Shown here: positions 26,896-34,511 of the stretch, in pieces
How the letters are laid out: each line of letters opens with the position of its first letter
Numbering within the stretch: position 1 is the stretch's first letter
NCBI RefSeq assembly: GCF_008329705.1
Contig: NZ_VTSX01000027.1
Coordinates: 1 to 62,211 of the forward strand
Source: Chryseobacterium sp. SN22
Lineage (GTDB): Bacteria > Bacteroidota > Bacteroidia > Flavobacteriales > Weeksellaceae
DNA: 62,211 nt
Direction: 5' to 3'
Notes under the pieces: generated by a model
The model's input: the letters and a program-made list of their open reading frames with translations, nothing else
What the model was told of the DNA's origin: nothing
The model's database searches: none
Position numbers and translations under genes: made by a program

Positions 26896-27016
26896 GTTTT
26901 TATATTCTTTAATTATTTAAATAAGTAAATTTTAAATAATTTAACAGTGGCGCAAATTAAGAAAATTTAAAATAACACCCTATATTATTTAAATAATTGA
27001 ATTTCAAATTTTTATA

Positions 27017-28081
27017 TTATTTCATTGATTTCATGGCATCCACCAATACCTGTACGCTTTCGATCGGCATGGCGTTGTAAAGACTTGCTCTGTATCCGCC
27101 TAAGCTTCTGTGCCCGTTCAGCCCGCTGATTCCGGCTGCTTTCCATGCTGCATCAAACTCCTCTCTTTTGGTTTCGTCGGTAATTTTAAAGGAAACATTC
27201 ATCAGGGATCGGTCTTCTTTGACGCAGAAGGTTTCAAATAAAGGGTTGCTGTCGATTTCGTCGTACAGGAGTTTCGCTTTGGCTTCGTTTCTGGCTTCTG
27301 CCGCTGCAATTCCTCCGTTGTTTTCCAGATATTGCAAGGTAAGCAATGAAGCATATACCGGGAATACCGGCGGCGTGTTATACATGGATTCCTTAGCGAT
27401 ATGCTGCGAGTAATCCAGGATGGAGAACATATTTTCCCTTCCTGTTTTTCCTAAAATTTCTTTTTTGATAACCACCAGAGTTACTCCGGCAGGTCCCATG
27501 TTCTTTTGGGCTCCGGCGTAGATCAGGTCGAATTTCGAGAAATCCAGCTGTCTGGAAAAAATATCGGAACTCATATCGCAGACCATCAGCGTACCCACTT
27601 CCGGGAAAGATTTCATCTGGGTTCCGTAAATCGTATTGTTGGAGGTGCAGTGGAAATAATCATATTCTGAACCTATGGTATAATCTTTAGGAATGAAAGA
27701 ATAGTTTTCTTCTTTGGAAGAACCTACAACATCTACCGTTCCTACTTTTTTAGCTTCTTTAATTGCACCTGCCGCCCAGGTCCCCGTGTCCAGGTAAGCC
27801 GCTTTTCCGCCTACTTTCATCAGGTTGTAAGGAACCATCGCAAACTGAAGGCTGGCACCCCCGCCCAGATACAAAACTTCGTAATCATCACCCAGATTCA
27901 TCAGTCTTTTTACGATGGCGCGCGCTTCATCCATTACCGCTACAAAATCCTTGCTCCGATGCGAAATTTCAAGAAGGGAAAGACCCATTCCGTTGAAATC
28001 CAGAATTGCCTGTGCCGATTTTTCGAAAACTTCCTGAGGTAAGATGCATGGTCCTGCGCTGAAGTTGTGCTTTTTGCTCAT
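27017..28081 (-). CDS. serC: phosphoserine aminotransferase
   Basis: A 354-residue PLP enzyme converting 3-phosphohydroxypyruvate to phosphoserine with glutamate. The start H-N-F-S-A-G-P-C-I-L-P is diagnostic, and the PLP lysine is K193 in A-G-A-Q-K-N-M-G-P-A-G. It may also serve in vitamin B6 synthesis. It is first in the cluster serC-serA-DUF1015; no phosphoserine phosphatase gene is present in the cluster. Confidence 0.95.
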   Translation of the reverse strand: MSKKHNFSAGPCILPQEVFEKSAQAILDFNGMGLSLLEISHRSKDFVAVMDEARAIVKRLMNLGDDYEVLYLGGGASLQFAMVPYNLMKVGGKAAYLDTGTWAAGAIKEAKKVGTVDVVGSSKEENYSFIPKDYTIGSEYDYFHCTSNNTIYGTQMKSFPEVGTLMVCDMSSDIFSRQLDFSKFDLIYAGAQKNMGPAGVTLVVIKKEILGKTGRENMFSILDYSQHIAKESMYNTPPVFPVYASLLTLQYLENNGGIAAAEARNEAKAKLLYDEIDSNPLFETFCVKEDRSLMNVSFKITDETKREEFDAAWKAAGISGLNGHRSLGGYRASLYNAMPIESVQVLVDAMKSMK

Positions 28082-28162
28082 ATTATTTATTTTTTGGATT
28101 TTCTGTAAAGTTTCCCTTACCGTTTCATTTATAGTTTCTTATTAAATTCAGGTTTTGATACA

Positions 28163-28200
28163 TAAAAAAACCGCCTCATAATGGATGAGACGGCAGTTTT
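28163..28200 (-). terminator. ferredoxin gene terminator
   Basis: On the minus strand a 9-bp stem (CCGTCTCAT/ATGAGGCGG, one G-T pair) with a short loop precedes seven U, directly after the stop codon. Confidence 0.85.
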
Positions 28201-28551
28201 TTATTCTCCGTGTAAGAATGCTTTTTTGTTAAGCAGTGCTTCTTCAGATTCTACGTGGTCCTCATCCGGCACGCAGCAGTCTACCGGGCAGACCGCTGCA
28301 CACTGCGGCTCTTCGTGGAAGCCTTTGCATTCCGTACATTTATCCGTTACAATGAAGTATACATCATCACTTACAGGTTCCTGCGGTGCATCCGCATTTA
28401 CAGTAAGCCCTGATGGCAGGGTTACGGTACCTTTCAGTTCAGTACCTTCCGAAGCTTTCCAGTCTACTGCTCCTTCATAAATTGCATTGTTCGGGCATTC
28501 CGGTTCGCAGGCTCCGCAGTTAATGCATTCATCAGTTATTTTAATAGCCAT
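28201..28551 (-). CDS. 2[4Fe-4S] ferredoxin
   Basis: A 116-residue electron carrier with two clusters. The first set is C9, C12, C15 and C19 (C-I-N-C-G-A-C-E-P-E-C-P). The second uses C72, C75, C84 and C88 (C-T-E-C, eight residues, C-A-A-V-C-P), with a further C92-C93. About 50 residues separate the two sets, an insert longer than in clostridial ferredoxins, as in the Alvin-type (YfhL-like) group. It lies head-to-head with the acyl-CoA reductase gene, with only 59 bp between start codons. Confidence 0.9.
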   Translation of the reverse strand: MAIKITDECINCGACEPECPNNAIYEGAVDWKASEGTELKGTVTLPSGLTVNADAPQEPVSDDVYFIVTDKCTECKGFHEEPQCAAVCPVDCCVPDEDHVESEEALLNKKAFLHGE

Positions 28552-28564
28552 CGCTAATTTTTTT

Positions 28565-28572
28565 TAAATTTG
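28565..28572 (+). promoter_or_regulatory. -7 promoter element (TAAATTTG)
   Basis: Exact TAnnTTTG match 38 bases before the acyl-CoA reductase ATG, within the divergent 59-bp gap shared with the ferredoxin. Confidence 0.55.
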
Positions 28573-28610
28573 CACAAAATTACAAAATATTCCCCAATTT
28601 TACAGTAATT

Positions 28611-29645
28611 ATGAATACCGAAAATCAAGTTTTAGGTCTTACCAGACTCAGTGAATATATAAAAGACTTTTTAGCAAAAGATCAGCCAACTTACAACGAA
28701 GACGATGCCGGTTTTGAATCTCTGCTGCAAAGATCCCAGATCGAAAATCCCTGGTTCACCGTTGAAAACCAAAGGTTTGCCTTACAGCAGTGGTGTGATC
28801 TGCTGACGGAAGAAAATATAAATAACTGGCTGGAAGAATATCAGATTTCAAAAATTTCAAAAAGGGTAGGGCTTATCCTGGCCGGGAATATCCCGTTGGT
28901 CGGTTTCCATGATGTGGTCTCTGTAGTTCTGAGCAACCACATTCCGGTGATCAAGCTTTCCTCAAAGGATAAGTACATGATTCCGTTCCTGTTAAAAAAA
29001 TGGAATGAATTTTCAGAAGGCAGCGTTCCGTTTGAATTTGTGGAACGGTTGGAGAATTTCGATGCGGTAATTGCTACCGGAAGCAACAATACAGCACGGT
29101 ACCTTGAATATTATTTTAAGAACCATCTGCACATCATCCGTAAAAACAGAACGTCAGTTGCTGTTTTAAGAGGCAACGAAACGGAAGACGAACTGAAGCT
29201 GCTGGCAGAAGATATTTTCCGGTATTTCGGACTGGGCTGCAGGAATGTTACCCGGCTGTTTATCCCGCAGGATTTTGTCATCGACCGTTTATTTGAAAGT
29301 TTCCTGGACTTCCAGGATATCATCAACCATAACAAATACGCCAACAATTACGACTACAACCGGGCGATTTACCTGCTGAACCAGGAAAAATTCTGGGACA
29401 ATAATTTCGTGATGCTGAAAGAGGATGAAAAATTATTCAGTCCGCTTTCCGTTATCAATTTCAGCCGGTATTCTTCTCTGGATGAGGTGAAAGATTTTAT
29501 CACTGAAAATGAAGAAAATATTCAGTGTGTCGTAGCGAAAGAAGAGCTGGGCCTGGATTCCGTAGAACCGGGAGAAGCACAGAATCCGGGATTGCATACG
29601 TACGCGGACAATGTGGACACCATGAAATTTTTATCGGTAATATAA
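28611..29645 (+). CDS. LuxC-type acyl-CoA reductase
   Basis: A 344-residue protein of the LuxC acyl-CoA reductase family, which reduces acyl-CoA or acyl-enzyme to aldehyde with NADPH. The probable thioester-forming cysteine is C210 in F-G-L-G-C-R-N-V-T-R. An A-G-N-I-P-L-V-G-F-H motif (91-100) occurs near the N-terminus. No LuxA/B or LuxE genes are near, so this is a lipid-related role rather than light production. The divergent ferredoxin may be functionally linked (inference). The gene for the small secreted protein starts 35 bp downstream. Confidence 0.85.
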   Translation: MNTENQVLGLTRLSEYIKDFLAKDQPTYNEDDAGFESLLQRSQIENPWFTVENQRFALQQWCDLLTEENINNWLEEYQISKISKRVGLILAGNIPLVGFHDVVSVVLSNHIPVIKLSSKDKYMIPFLLKKWNEFSEGSVPFEFVERLENFDAVIATGSNNTARYLEYYFKNHLHIIRKNRTSVAVLRGNETEDELKLLAEDIFRYFGLGCRNVTRLFIPQDFVIDRLFESFLDFQDIINHNKYANNYDYNRAIYLLNQEKFWDNNFVMLKEDEKLFSPLSVINFSRYSSLDEVKDFITENEENIQCVVAKEELGLDSVEPGEAQNPGLHTYADNVDTMKFLSVI

Positions 29646-29680
29646 TTCTTCGTATCTTGCCGTTACCAATCATGATCCGT

Positions 29681-30127
29681 ATGAAAAAAATAGTGGCGGT
29701 CCTTACCGTATTGGCTTTTCATCTGGGATTTTCCCAGGGAAGCCAGATCAAAATTGTTGAAAGCAAGAAAATCGAGCTGACGTCCGAATTAAGTAAAGAC
29801 CAGATTGCCATTTACAATCAGTCGTTTATTAAGTTTGTCGCGGCATTGAAAGATTCGGACAAGCAGGCCGTTAATGGGCTGATTTCCGATAAAGTAAAGG
29901 ATATTGTATCCGATGATATGATCCGGAAGTTATTCGGCGGTATCAGCTTTGAACGGAAGACCGAGGTTTATAAATCGGGATACCAGAAGCTGCTGGATAA
30001 TGCAACGTATCCGGCGATCCAGTACAAATATGCCGATGATCCGTCTGATCCGCCAAGAGATATCATCACCGTTATTTTTGAGAACGACGGTAAGATTCTG
30101 GGAGTAAAGCCGGAATACAGCAAATGA
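29681..30127 (+). CDS. small secreted protein, first tandem paralog
   Basis: A 148-residue protein with a signal peptide ending L-G-F-S-Q. Its core (L-S-K-D-Q-I-A-I-Y-N then Y-P-A-I-Q-Y-K-Y-A-D-D and D-G-K-I-L-G-V-K-P) matches the next gene. No named family is recognised. I chose the ATG at 29681 because the longer upstream frames overlap the acyl-CoA reductase. Probably a periplasmic or surface protein. Confidence 0.7.
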   Translation: MKKIVAVLTVLAFHLGFSQGSQIKIVESKKIELTSELSKDQIAIYNQSFIKFVAALKDSDKQAVNGLISDKVKDIVSDDMIRKLFGGISFERKTEVYKSGYQKLLDNATYPAIQYKYADDPSDPPRDIITVIFENDGKILGVKPEYSK

Positions 30128-30190
30128 AAATCAGCGGCAGACAATAAGTCCAAGGTAAATCTGTTTATGATTTATCAGAAATAAAGTCTT

Positions 30191-30658
30191 ATGAAAAAAA
30201 TAATATGCATCCTTTCCGTTTTATCGGCACCTTTCTTTTTCTCCCAGAAAAAAGCAGTTCCCAAAGCTGAACCTAAAAAGGAGAGCATGAGTAGCGATAC
30301 CAAAGCGGCCTTGCAGTTAAGCAAAGAGGAACTCGCTCTGTATAACGGGAATTTCCTGAAATTCATCAGTGCGCTGAAAGTTTCCGACCGTAAAGGGATG
30401 GATGCCCTGCTGTCCGAAAAAGCAAAGAAAATGGTTACCGAAGTGGTATATCAGAAACTGGCTGTTGACATTGATACCCATAAAACCTTTGCCGTCACCA
30501 AAAGCGGTTACAAGCCTTTTATCGATGGGAGCAGCTATCCGATGATCCAGTATAAATATGCAGATGATAAATCGGCTGAACCGGCGAAGATCATTACCGC
30601 CGTTTTTGAAAGAGATGGGAAAATTATGGGAATTAAGCCCTATAAGACAGTAAAATAA
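30191..30658 (+). CDS. small secreted protein, second tandem paralog
   Basis: A 155-residue protein with a signal peptide (ends F-F-F-S-Q, about 19) and a Lys/Pro-rich linker. The core L-S-K-E-E-L-A-L-Y-N then Y-P-M-I-Q-Y-K-Y-A-D-D and D-G-K-I-M-G-I-K-P shows it arose by tandem duplication with the preceding gene. Function is unknown. It lies 63 bp after its paralog and 26 bp before the BI-1 gene, so the three may form an operon. Confidence 0.7.
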   Translation: MKKIICILSVLSAPFFFSQKKAVPKAEPKKESMSSDTKAALQLSKEELALYNGNFLKFISALKVSDRKGMDALLSEKAKKMVTEVVYQKLAVDIDTHKTFAVTKSGYKPFIDGSSYPMIQYKYADDKSAEPAKIITAVFERDGKIMGIKPYKTVK

Positions 30659-30684
30659 AATCAATTAAACTAAAAAATAAAACT

Positions 30685-31371
30685 ATGATGACAAATGTTT
30701 TAGTGGCACATGCCAATGATGTGGATAAAGCAGCATTTTACAGGAAGACGTATATACATGTTGCCTTGTCGATCCTTGCTTTTATCGGGGTAGAAAGCGT
30801 ATTGCTGAAAATGGTTCCGGATCAGGTGATCTTTGCCATGTTTGCCCAGCGGTATATCTGGCTGCTGATTATTGGGGTATTCTGGCTGGCTTCGGTGCTG
30901 GCAACCAAATGGTCGCTTTCTCAGAGCCAGTCGACGCAGTACTTCGGGCTTGGATTTTATATAATTCTGGAAGCGGTTATTTTCCTGCCGTTGATAAAAA
31001 TCGCAACACTTTATGCAGGACCGAACGTTATTTTCCAGGCAGCAATGCTTACAGTGGCGATGTTTGCAGGAATTTCCCTGGTAGCTTTTACTTCCAAAAG
31101 GGATTTTTCTTTCCTTAGGAATATCATCATTATCGGAGGATTTATCTCATTGGGACTGATTGTCGGTGGAATGCTTTTCGGATTTAATCTTGGGCTTTGG
31201 TTCTCGGTGGGAATGGTAATCCTGGCCTCTGCCACGATTCTGTATCAGACCAGCATCCTGAAGAACGCCTACAGCACCAATCAGTATGTAGGAGCTTCCC
31301 TGCAGCTGTTCGCTTCGATTATGCTGTTATTCTGGTATATCCTGAGCATTCTGATGAGCAGAAGAAGCTGA
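30685..31371 (+). CDS. Bax inhibitor-1-like membrane protein
   Basis: A 228-residue integral membrane protein with about seven hydrophobic helices. It fits the BI-1/YccA family of putative ion-leak or stress proteins, although the family's terminal signature is not sharp. Two adjacent Met codons allow a start at 30685 or 30688. It follows the two small paralogs and ends at a strong terminator. Confidence 0.75.
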   Translation: MMTNVLVAHANDVDKAAFYRKTYIHVALSILAFIGVESVLLKMVPDQVIFAMFAQRYIWLLIIGVFWLASVLATKWSLSQSQSTQYFGLGFYIILEAVIFLPLIKIATLYAGPNVIFQAAMLTVAMFAGISLVAFTSKRDFSFLRNIIIIGGFISLGLIVGGMLFGFNLGLWFSVGMVILASATILYQTSILKNAYSTNQYVGASLQLFASIMLLFWYILSILMSRRS

Positions 31372-31398
31372 TTGAAATAAAAGAGATTTGTAAACCCA

Positions 31399-31433
31399 AA
31401 AAATCCTGATGTCTTGGCATCGGGATTTTATTT
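31399..31433 (+). terminator. terminator of the BI-1 gene
   Basis: AAAATCC-TGATG pairs with CATCG-GGATTTT (one G-T pair) around a 6-base loop, followed by ATTTTT. Confidence 0.8.
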
Positions 31434-31525
31434 TTGGTTGGATTAAACACACAGACGGCACTATTTGAGCACAAATGAAACCATCGGAGCGGTGTTTATT
31501 CGTGAAGAATATTTTTGAGATTCGG

Positions 31526-31774
31526 CTATTTGTCGATCGAACCTAATACTTTCTGAGCAAATGAGTTTAAAGCATCCTTTTCACTCATTCCGTTCTGTAC
31601 GCTGGCATGAACCTCAAGGGCTCCGCAGATATTGGTAATCAGCTCTCCGGCGACATTCATATCCTCTTCGGTGGTTCCTCTGAATTCCGTGAAGCTTTCC
31701 AATACTTCAAGAGTCTTTTCTAAATTTTCAGGAGTCTGGTTCTGATAGAACTGTCTGATGATGGGTAATTTCAT
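31526..31774 (-). CDS. small DUF6952-like protein
   Basis: An 82-residue soluble protein, predicted all helical (N-L-E-K-T-L-E-V-L-E-S-F then I-T-N-I-C-G-A-L-E-V-H). It resembles the small DUF6952 proteins that follow thioredoxin genes in flavobacteria, but I cannot verify the match here. It starts 2 bp after the thioredoxin stop, so it belongs to the peroxiredoxin-thioredoxin operon and may be a redox accessory factor. Confidence 0.7.
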   Translation of the reverse strand: MKLPIIRQFYQNQTPENLEKTLEVLESFTEFRGTTEEDMNVAGELITNICGALEVHASVQNGMSEKDALNSFAQKVLGSIDK

Positions 31775-31776
31775 GA

Positions 31777-32082
31777 TTACAATTCGTTGAATAAGTTGAT
31801 TAAACTTTCCGCCTGGTTAGACTGTACCTGGTTCACCAATTCACCATTTCTGAAAATGGCAAATGTCGGAAGATTGTCTACTTTAGCCAGTTTTCTGCTT
31901 TCCGGCAATTTTTCTGCATCTACATACAGGAAAGGAATGCTGTCGTTTTCAGAAGCTAATTTTTTAAATTTCGGCTTCATGATTCTGCAGTTCCCGCACC
32001 ATGTGGCGCCGTACTGTACCACTACTTTTTCATTTTCGCTTACAATATTCTGAAGCGTATCTTCTGTTAATTCCGTATACAT
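31777..32082 (-). CDS. thioredoxin-family protein
   Basis: A 101-residue cytoplasmic thioredoxin with the active site W-C-G-N-C (28-32), a departure from the classical W-C-G-P-C that alters redox potential. The cis-proline motif (N-L-P-T-F) is present. It lies between the peroxiredoxin and the DUF6952-like gene on the same strand, so it probably recycles the peroxiredoxin. Confidence 0.92.
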   Translation of the reverse strand: MYTELTEDTLQNIVSENEKVVVQYGATWCGNCRIMKPKFKKLASENDSIPFLYVDAEKLPESRKLAKVDNLPTFAIFRNGELVNQVQSNQAESLINLFNEL

Positions 32083-32207
32083 GAGTTAAATTTTAGGATA
32101 AAATTTAACAATGTACCAATATAACCTTATAACAGCCTGTCAATCTCATTTTCTGCTGCATTACTGTTACATTGCCTAATTGATACATTGTTATTAAAAT
32201 TAAAATA

Positions 32208-32840
32208 TTAATTTTTTGCTAAGTATTCAGCGGTAGAAGTACGGTCGGCTTTCATCGCATCCTTTCCTTCTTCCCAGTTGGCAGGGCAAACTTCACCGTG
32301 CTTCTGAACGTGCGTATAAGCATCGATTAATCTGATATATTCTTTTACGTTTCTGCCAAGCGGCATATCGTTTACAGACTCGTGGAAAATTTTTCCCGTC
32401 TCGTCGATCAGGTAAGTCGCTCTGTATGTTACGTTTGATCCGGTGAAAACTTCTTCACCTTCTTCGTTGTATTCGAAATCCTGGTCTACAATTCCAAGGA
32501 TGTTTGCCAATTGCCTATGCGTATCCGCCAAAAGAGGGTACGTTACTCCTTCGATACCGCCGTTGTCTTTGGAAACGTTCAGCCATGCGAAGTGTACCTC
32601 GTTGGTATCGCAAGAAGCACCGATTACTTTGGTGTTTCTTTTTTCAAATTCAGGCAAAGCTTCCTGGAATGCGTGAAGTTCAGTCGGGCATACGAAAGTA
32701 AAGTCTTTCGGGTACCAGAACAAAAGCACTTTCTGCTGGCTGGCTGTAGCTTCTTCAAAGATGTTGATTCTAAGATCATCCCCCATTTCAGACATTGCAT
32801 CTACGGTTACATTTGGGAATTTTTTTCCTACTAAAGACAT
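32208..32840 (-). CDS. typical 2-Cys peroxiredoxin
   Basis: A 210-residue AhpC/Prx1-type peroxidase reducing hydrogen peroxide and alkyl hydroperoxides. The peroxidatic cysteine is C51 (F-V-C-P-T-E) and the resolving cysteine C186 (G-E-V-C-P-A-N-W). It is the first gene of a three-gene operon with thioredoxin and the DUF6952-like protein, and its promoter is clear. No OxyR or PerR site is recognised upstream. Confidence 0.94.
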   Translation of the reverse strand: MSLVGKKFPNVTVDAMSEMGDDLRINIFEEATASQQKVLLFWYPKDFTFVCPTELHAFQEALPEFEKRNTKVIGASCDTNEVHFAWLNVSKDNGGIEGVTYPLLADTHRQLANILGIVDQDFEYNEEGEEVFTGSNVTYRATYLIDETGKIFHESVNDMPLGRNVKEYIRLIDAYTHVQKHGEVCPANWEEGKDAMKADRTSTAEYLAKN

Positions 32841-32874
32841 AATTTCTTGGTTTTTATATTTAAATTTTCTGATG

Positions 32875-32906
32875 CAAAGATAAACATACTGTATCTATCA
32901 TACAAA
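32875..32906 (-). promoter_or_regulatory. promoter of the peroxiredoxin operon
   Basis: On the minus strand TTTG (32903-32906) and TATCTTTG (32875-32882) are 20 bases apart, matching the Bacteroidetes consensus in both boxes. The ATG follows about 35 bases later. Confidence 0.65.
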
Positions 32907-33162
32907 AGCACTTCGATAAATATAATCTATAATAGTTTTTGATCTAATAAGACGGAAAATAGCCCTGAAATTAATAGGTTTTAAGTATAATTTTAATTGG
33001 AAATTATTAGAACAGGAATTTTATTCGTACTTAAAGAAGATAGATGATCAGATTACTGATAAAGCAGGGGAAAACTTGATCTATGTATATCAACTGGAGG
33101 GTCTGGTGATACTTGTGCACAGTTTGGATTGACGTACACTTTTTATCAGGATAATAAGGACG
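32907..33162. other. intergenic region before the GLPGLI remnant
   Basis: A frame through about 33000-33132 encodes a peptide W-K-L-L-E-Q-E-F-Y-S-Y-L-K-K ending in TGA. It has no convincing start and no family. It may be a scrap of another disrupted gene. Otherwise there is nothing recognisable. Confidence 0.4.
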
Positions 33163-33629
33163 ATTGGTGCAACAGATGTCTATCAGGCAAGAATTAATAA
33201 TAAACTTAACTGGGAAATATTACCTGATAAAAGTAAAGTCGCCAGTTTTGAAGTTCAGAAAGCAAAAGTAACGTATGGCGGGAGAAACTTGACCGCCTGG
33301 TTTGCTGTTGAAGTTCCTATTCAGGACGGACCTTACATTTTCCACGGGTTGCCGGGACTGATTGTTACAATTTCAGACGAACGGAACGATTATAATTTTA
33401 GTCTGACGGAAATAAAAACGGTAACGGTACAATGTACTATAGAAATAAAGGTTCGGAATTAACCTGGGAACAGTTTCAGACCTTAGCGATCACTTACTAT
33501 TCAGATCCTTTTGCGTGCATCAAATCCATGGGAGTTCCCGTAAAAAAAGATGACGGAGCAGGCAATACGGTTTCTATGAATATCAGAAAAGAATCTGAAA
33601 GACTGAAGAAAATAATCAGGGAAAAATAA
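33163..33629 (+). pseudogene. GLPGLI-family protein, truncated and frameshifted
   Basis: The sequence encodes the middle of a GLPGLI-family protein: N-K-L-N-W-E-I, A-W-F-A-V-E-V-P-I-Q-D-G-P-Y, then H-G-L-P-G-L-I. At the A5 run at 33414-33418 the frame is lost. The correct tail, N-G-T-M-Y-Y-R-N-K-G-S-E-L-T-W through I-I-R-E-K, continues in the -1 frame to 33629. One missing A would explain it. The N-terminal signal peptide and the start of the gene are gone. An intact relative lies at 39937-40758. The 65-residue open frame at 33432-33629 is only the tail of this pseudogene. Confidence 0.85.
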
Positions 33630-33692
33630 TAATCCGGTAGAGCTTAATCATAAAATTAATTACCAATAAAGGTCACGGAATTTCATCACACT

Positions 33693-33720
33693 TTGCCAAA
33701 GTTGGAATCTTTGACAAGGT
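33693..33720. repeat. short palindromic intergenic repeat
   Basis: Two near-palindromic CTTTGCCAAAG-like units (CTTTGCCAAAG and CTTTGACAAGG) are separated by a few bases. It resembles decayed intergenic repeats, with no clear role. Confidence 0.35.
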
Positions 33721-33730
33721 TTTAAATAGA

Positions 33731-33750
33731 AACCTGCTCTAGTGCAGGTT
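33731..33750 (-). terminator. displaced terminator-like hairpin
   Basis: AACCTGC and GCAGGTT flank a 6-base loop, with a U-rich tail on the minus strand. The same AACCTGC/GCAGGTT stem ends the two other XRE copies immediately after their stops. Here it is about 220 bp from the XRE gene, on the far side of the MITE-like element. Confidence 0.6.
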
Positions 33751-33760
33751 CTGTGCGTTA

Positions 33761-33919
33761 ATTAACGTGAGTTAGGTAAGTATAATAGCCAACATCAATA
33801 GAAATAAAAATTGTCATCGTAGCCTATCTAATGAAGCCCATTTACCATATATTGCATAATGAGCGGCCTTAGCCGAAACTTACAATTGATTTTTGTCTTT
33901 ATGTTCAACTCACATTAAT
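33761..33919. mobile_element. MITE-like element with 13-bp terminal inverted repeats
   Basis: ATTAACGTGAGTT at 33761-33773 and AACTCACATTAAT at 33907-33919 are inverted repeats matching at 12 of 13 positions. They bound a 159-bp AT-rich, non-coding segment. No transposase ORF is present, so this would be a non-autonomous element or an IS remnant. Target-site duplication is not certain (TTA-rich flanks). Confidence 0.5.
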
Positions 33920-33969
33920 CAGTTTTCCGCTTCTATGCTGATAAGATCATATTGCTTGTACCATTTACC
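33920..33969. other. short spacer after XRE copy 1
   Basis: Fifty bases between the MITE-like right end and the XRE stop, without a terminator. This contrasts with the other two copies. Confidence 0.4.
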
Positions 33970-34398
33970 TTATTTGTTTTGGAGAAGCTTCTCAAGCATT
34001 TCAATCGTCTGATTTTTTTCTCTAAGGGTACGTTCGTACAAAGCCGCTTTCTCATCGTTAAGCCTTTTAATTTCCTCTAAAGTTTCCAACCATTTTTCAA
34101 GAGGATTGATGTGAATCGTCGGGTAATAATTATATCCGTTGGATTGATCATTAAAGGTATTCGAAATAATCTGAACCGCCTGCTCCTGATCAAAATTGCG
34201 AAAAGCCTCAGCAGGAATCTTCAATACTTCTGAAATTTGTTGCAGCAGAGAATCTTCAATAACATCCTTCTGTTCCAGCAGCGATACTTTTTTCTGGTTC
34301 CAGTCTTCGCCGAGGTCGAAAGCCAGTGCTTCCTGCTTGATGCCAAGCATCTCCCTGAATCTTTTTACGTTGCGTCCCTGATGTACTTTTTGTTCCAT
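33970..34398 (-). CDS. XRE-type regulator, tandem copy 1
   Basis: A 142-residue protein with a helix-turn-helix in residues 8-46 (N-V-K-R-F-R-E-M-L-G-I-K-Q-E-A-L-A). Residues 1-46 are identical to copies 2 and 3. From residue 47 it diverges: P-A-E-A-F-R-N-F, an Asn/Tyr-rich hinge, and a longer C-terminal coiled coil (about 100-142, E-K-W-L-E-T-L-E-E-I-K-R-L). Its terminator appears separated by the MITE-like element. Targets are unknown. The 5' flank is nearly identical in all three copies. Confidence 0.85.
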   Translation of the reverse strand: MEQKVHQGRNVKRFREMLGIKQEALAFDLGEDWNQKKVSLLEQKDVIEDSLLQQISEVLKIPAEAFRNFDQEQAVQIISNTFNDQSNGYNYYPTIHINPLEKWLETLEEIKRLNDEKAALYERTLREKNQTIEMLEKLLQNK

Positions 34399-34487
34399 GA
34401 CCGGTGTTTTAATTTTTAGTAAAGGGTAAATTTAAAAAATATTGAGAGATTGGGCAAGGAAGAAGTTCGGTGTGTGATTTTAAATAC

Positions 34488-34511
34488 AAAACCTGCTGTT
34501 AAGGCAGGTTT
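34488..34511 (-). terminator. terminator of XRE copy 2
   Basis: An AAACCTGC/GCAGGTTT stem overlaps the last bases of the stop codon of copy 2. The minus-strand tail is U-rich (TTTTGTATTT). Confidence 0.75.

Noticed and set aside
28611..29645. Bioluminescence operon
   Set aside because: Only a LuxC-like reductase is present; LuxA, LuxB, LuxD and LuxE are absent.
33000..33132. Short ORF before the GLPGLI remnant
   Set aside because: It has no convincing start codon and no family match; it may be part of the same decayed region.
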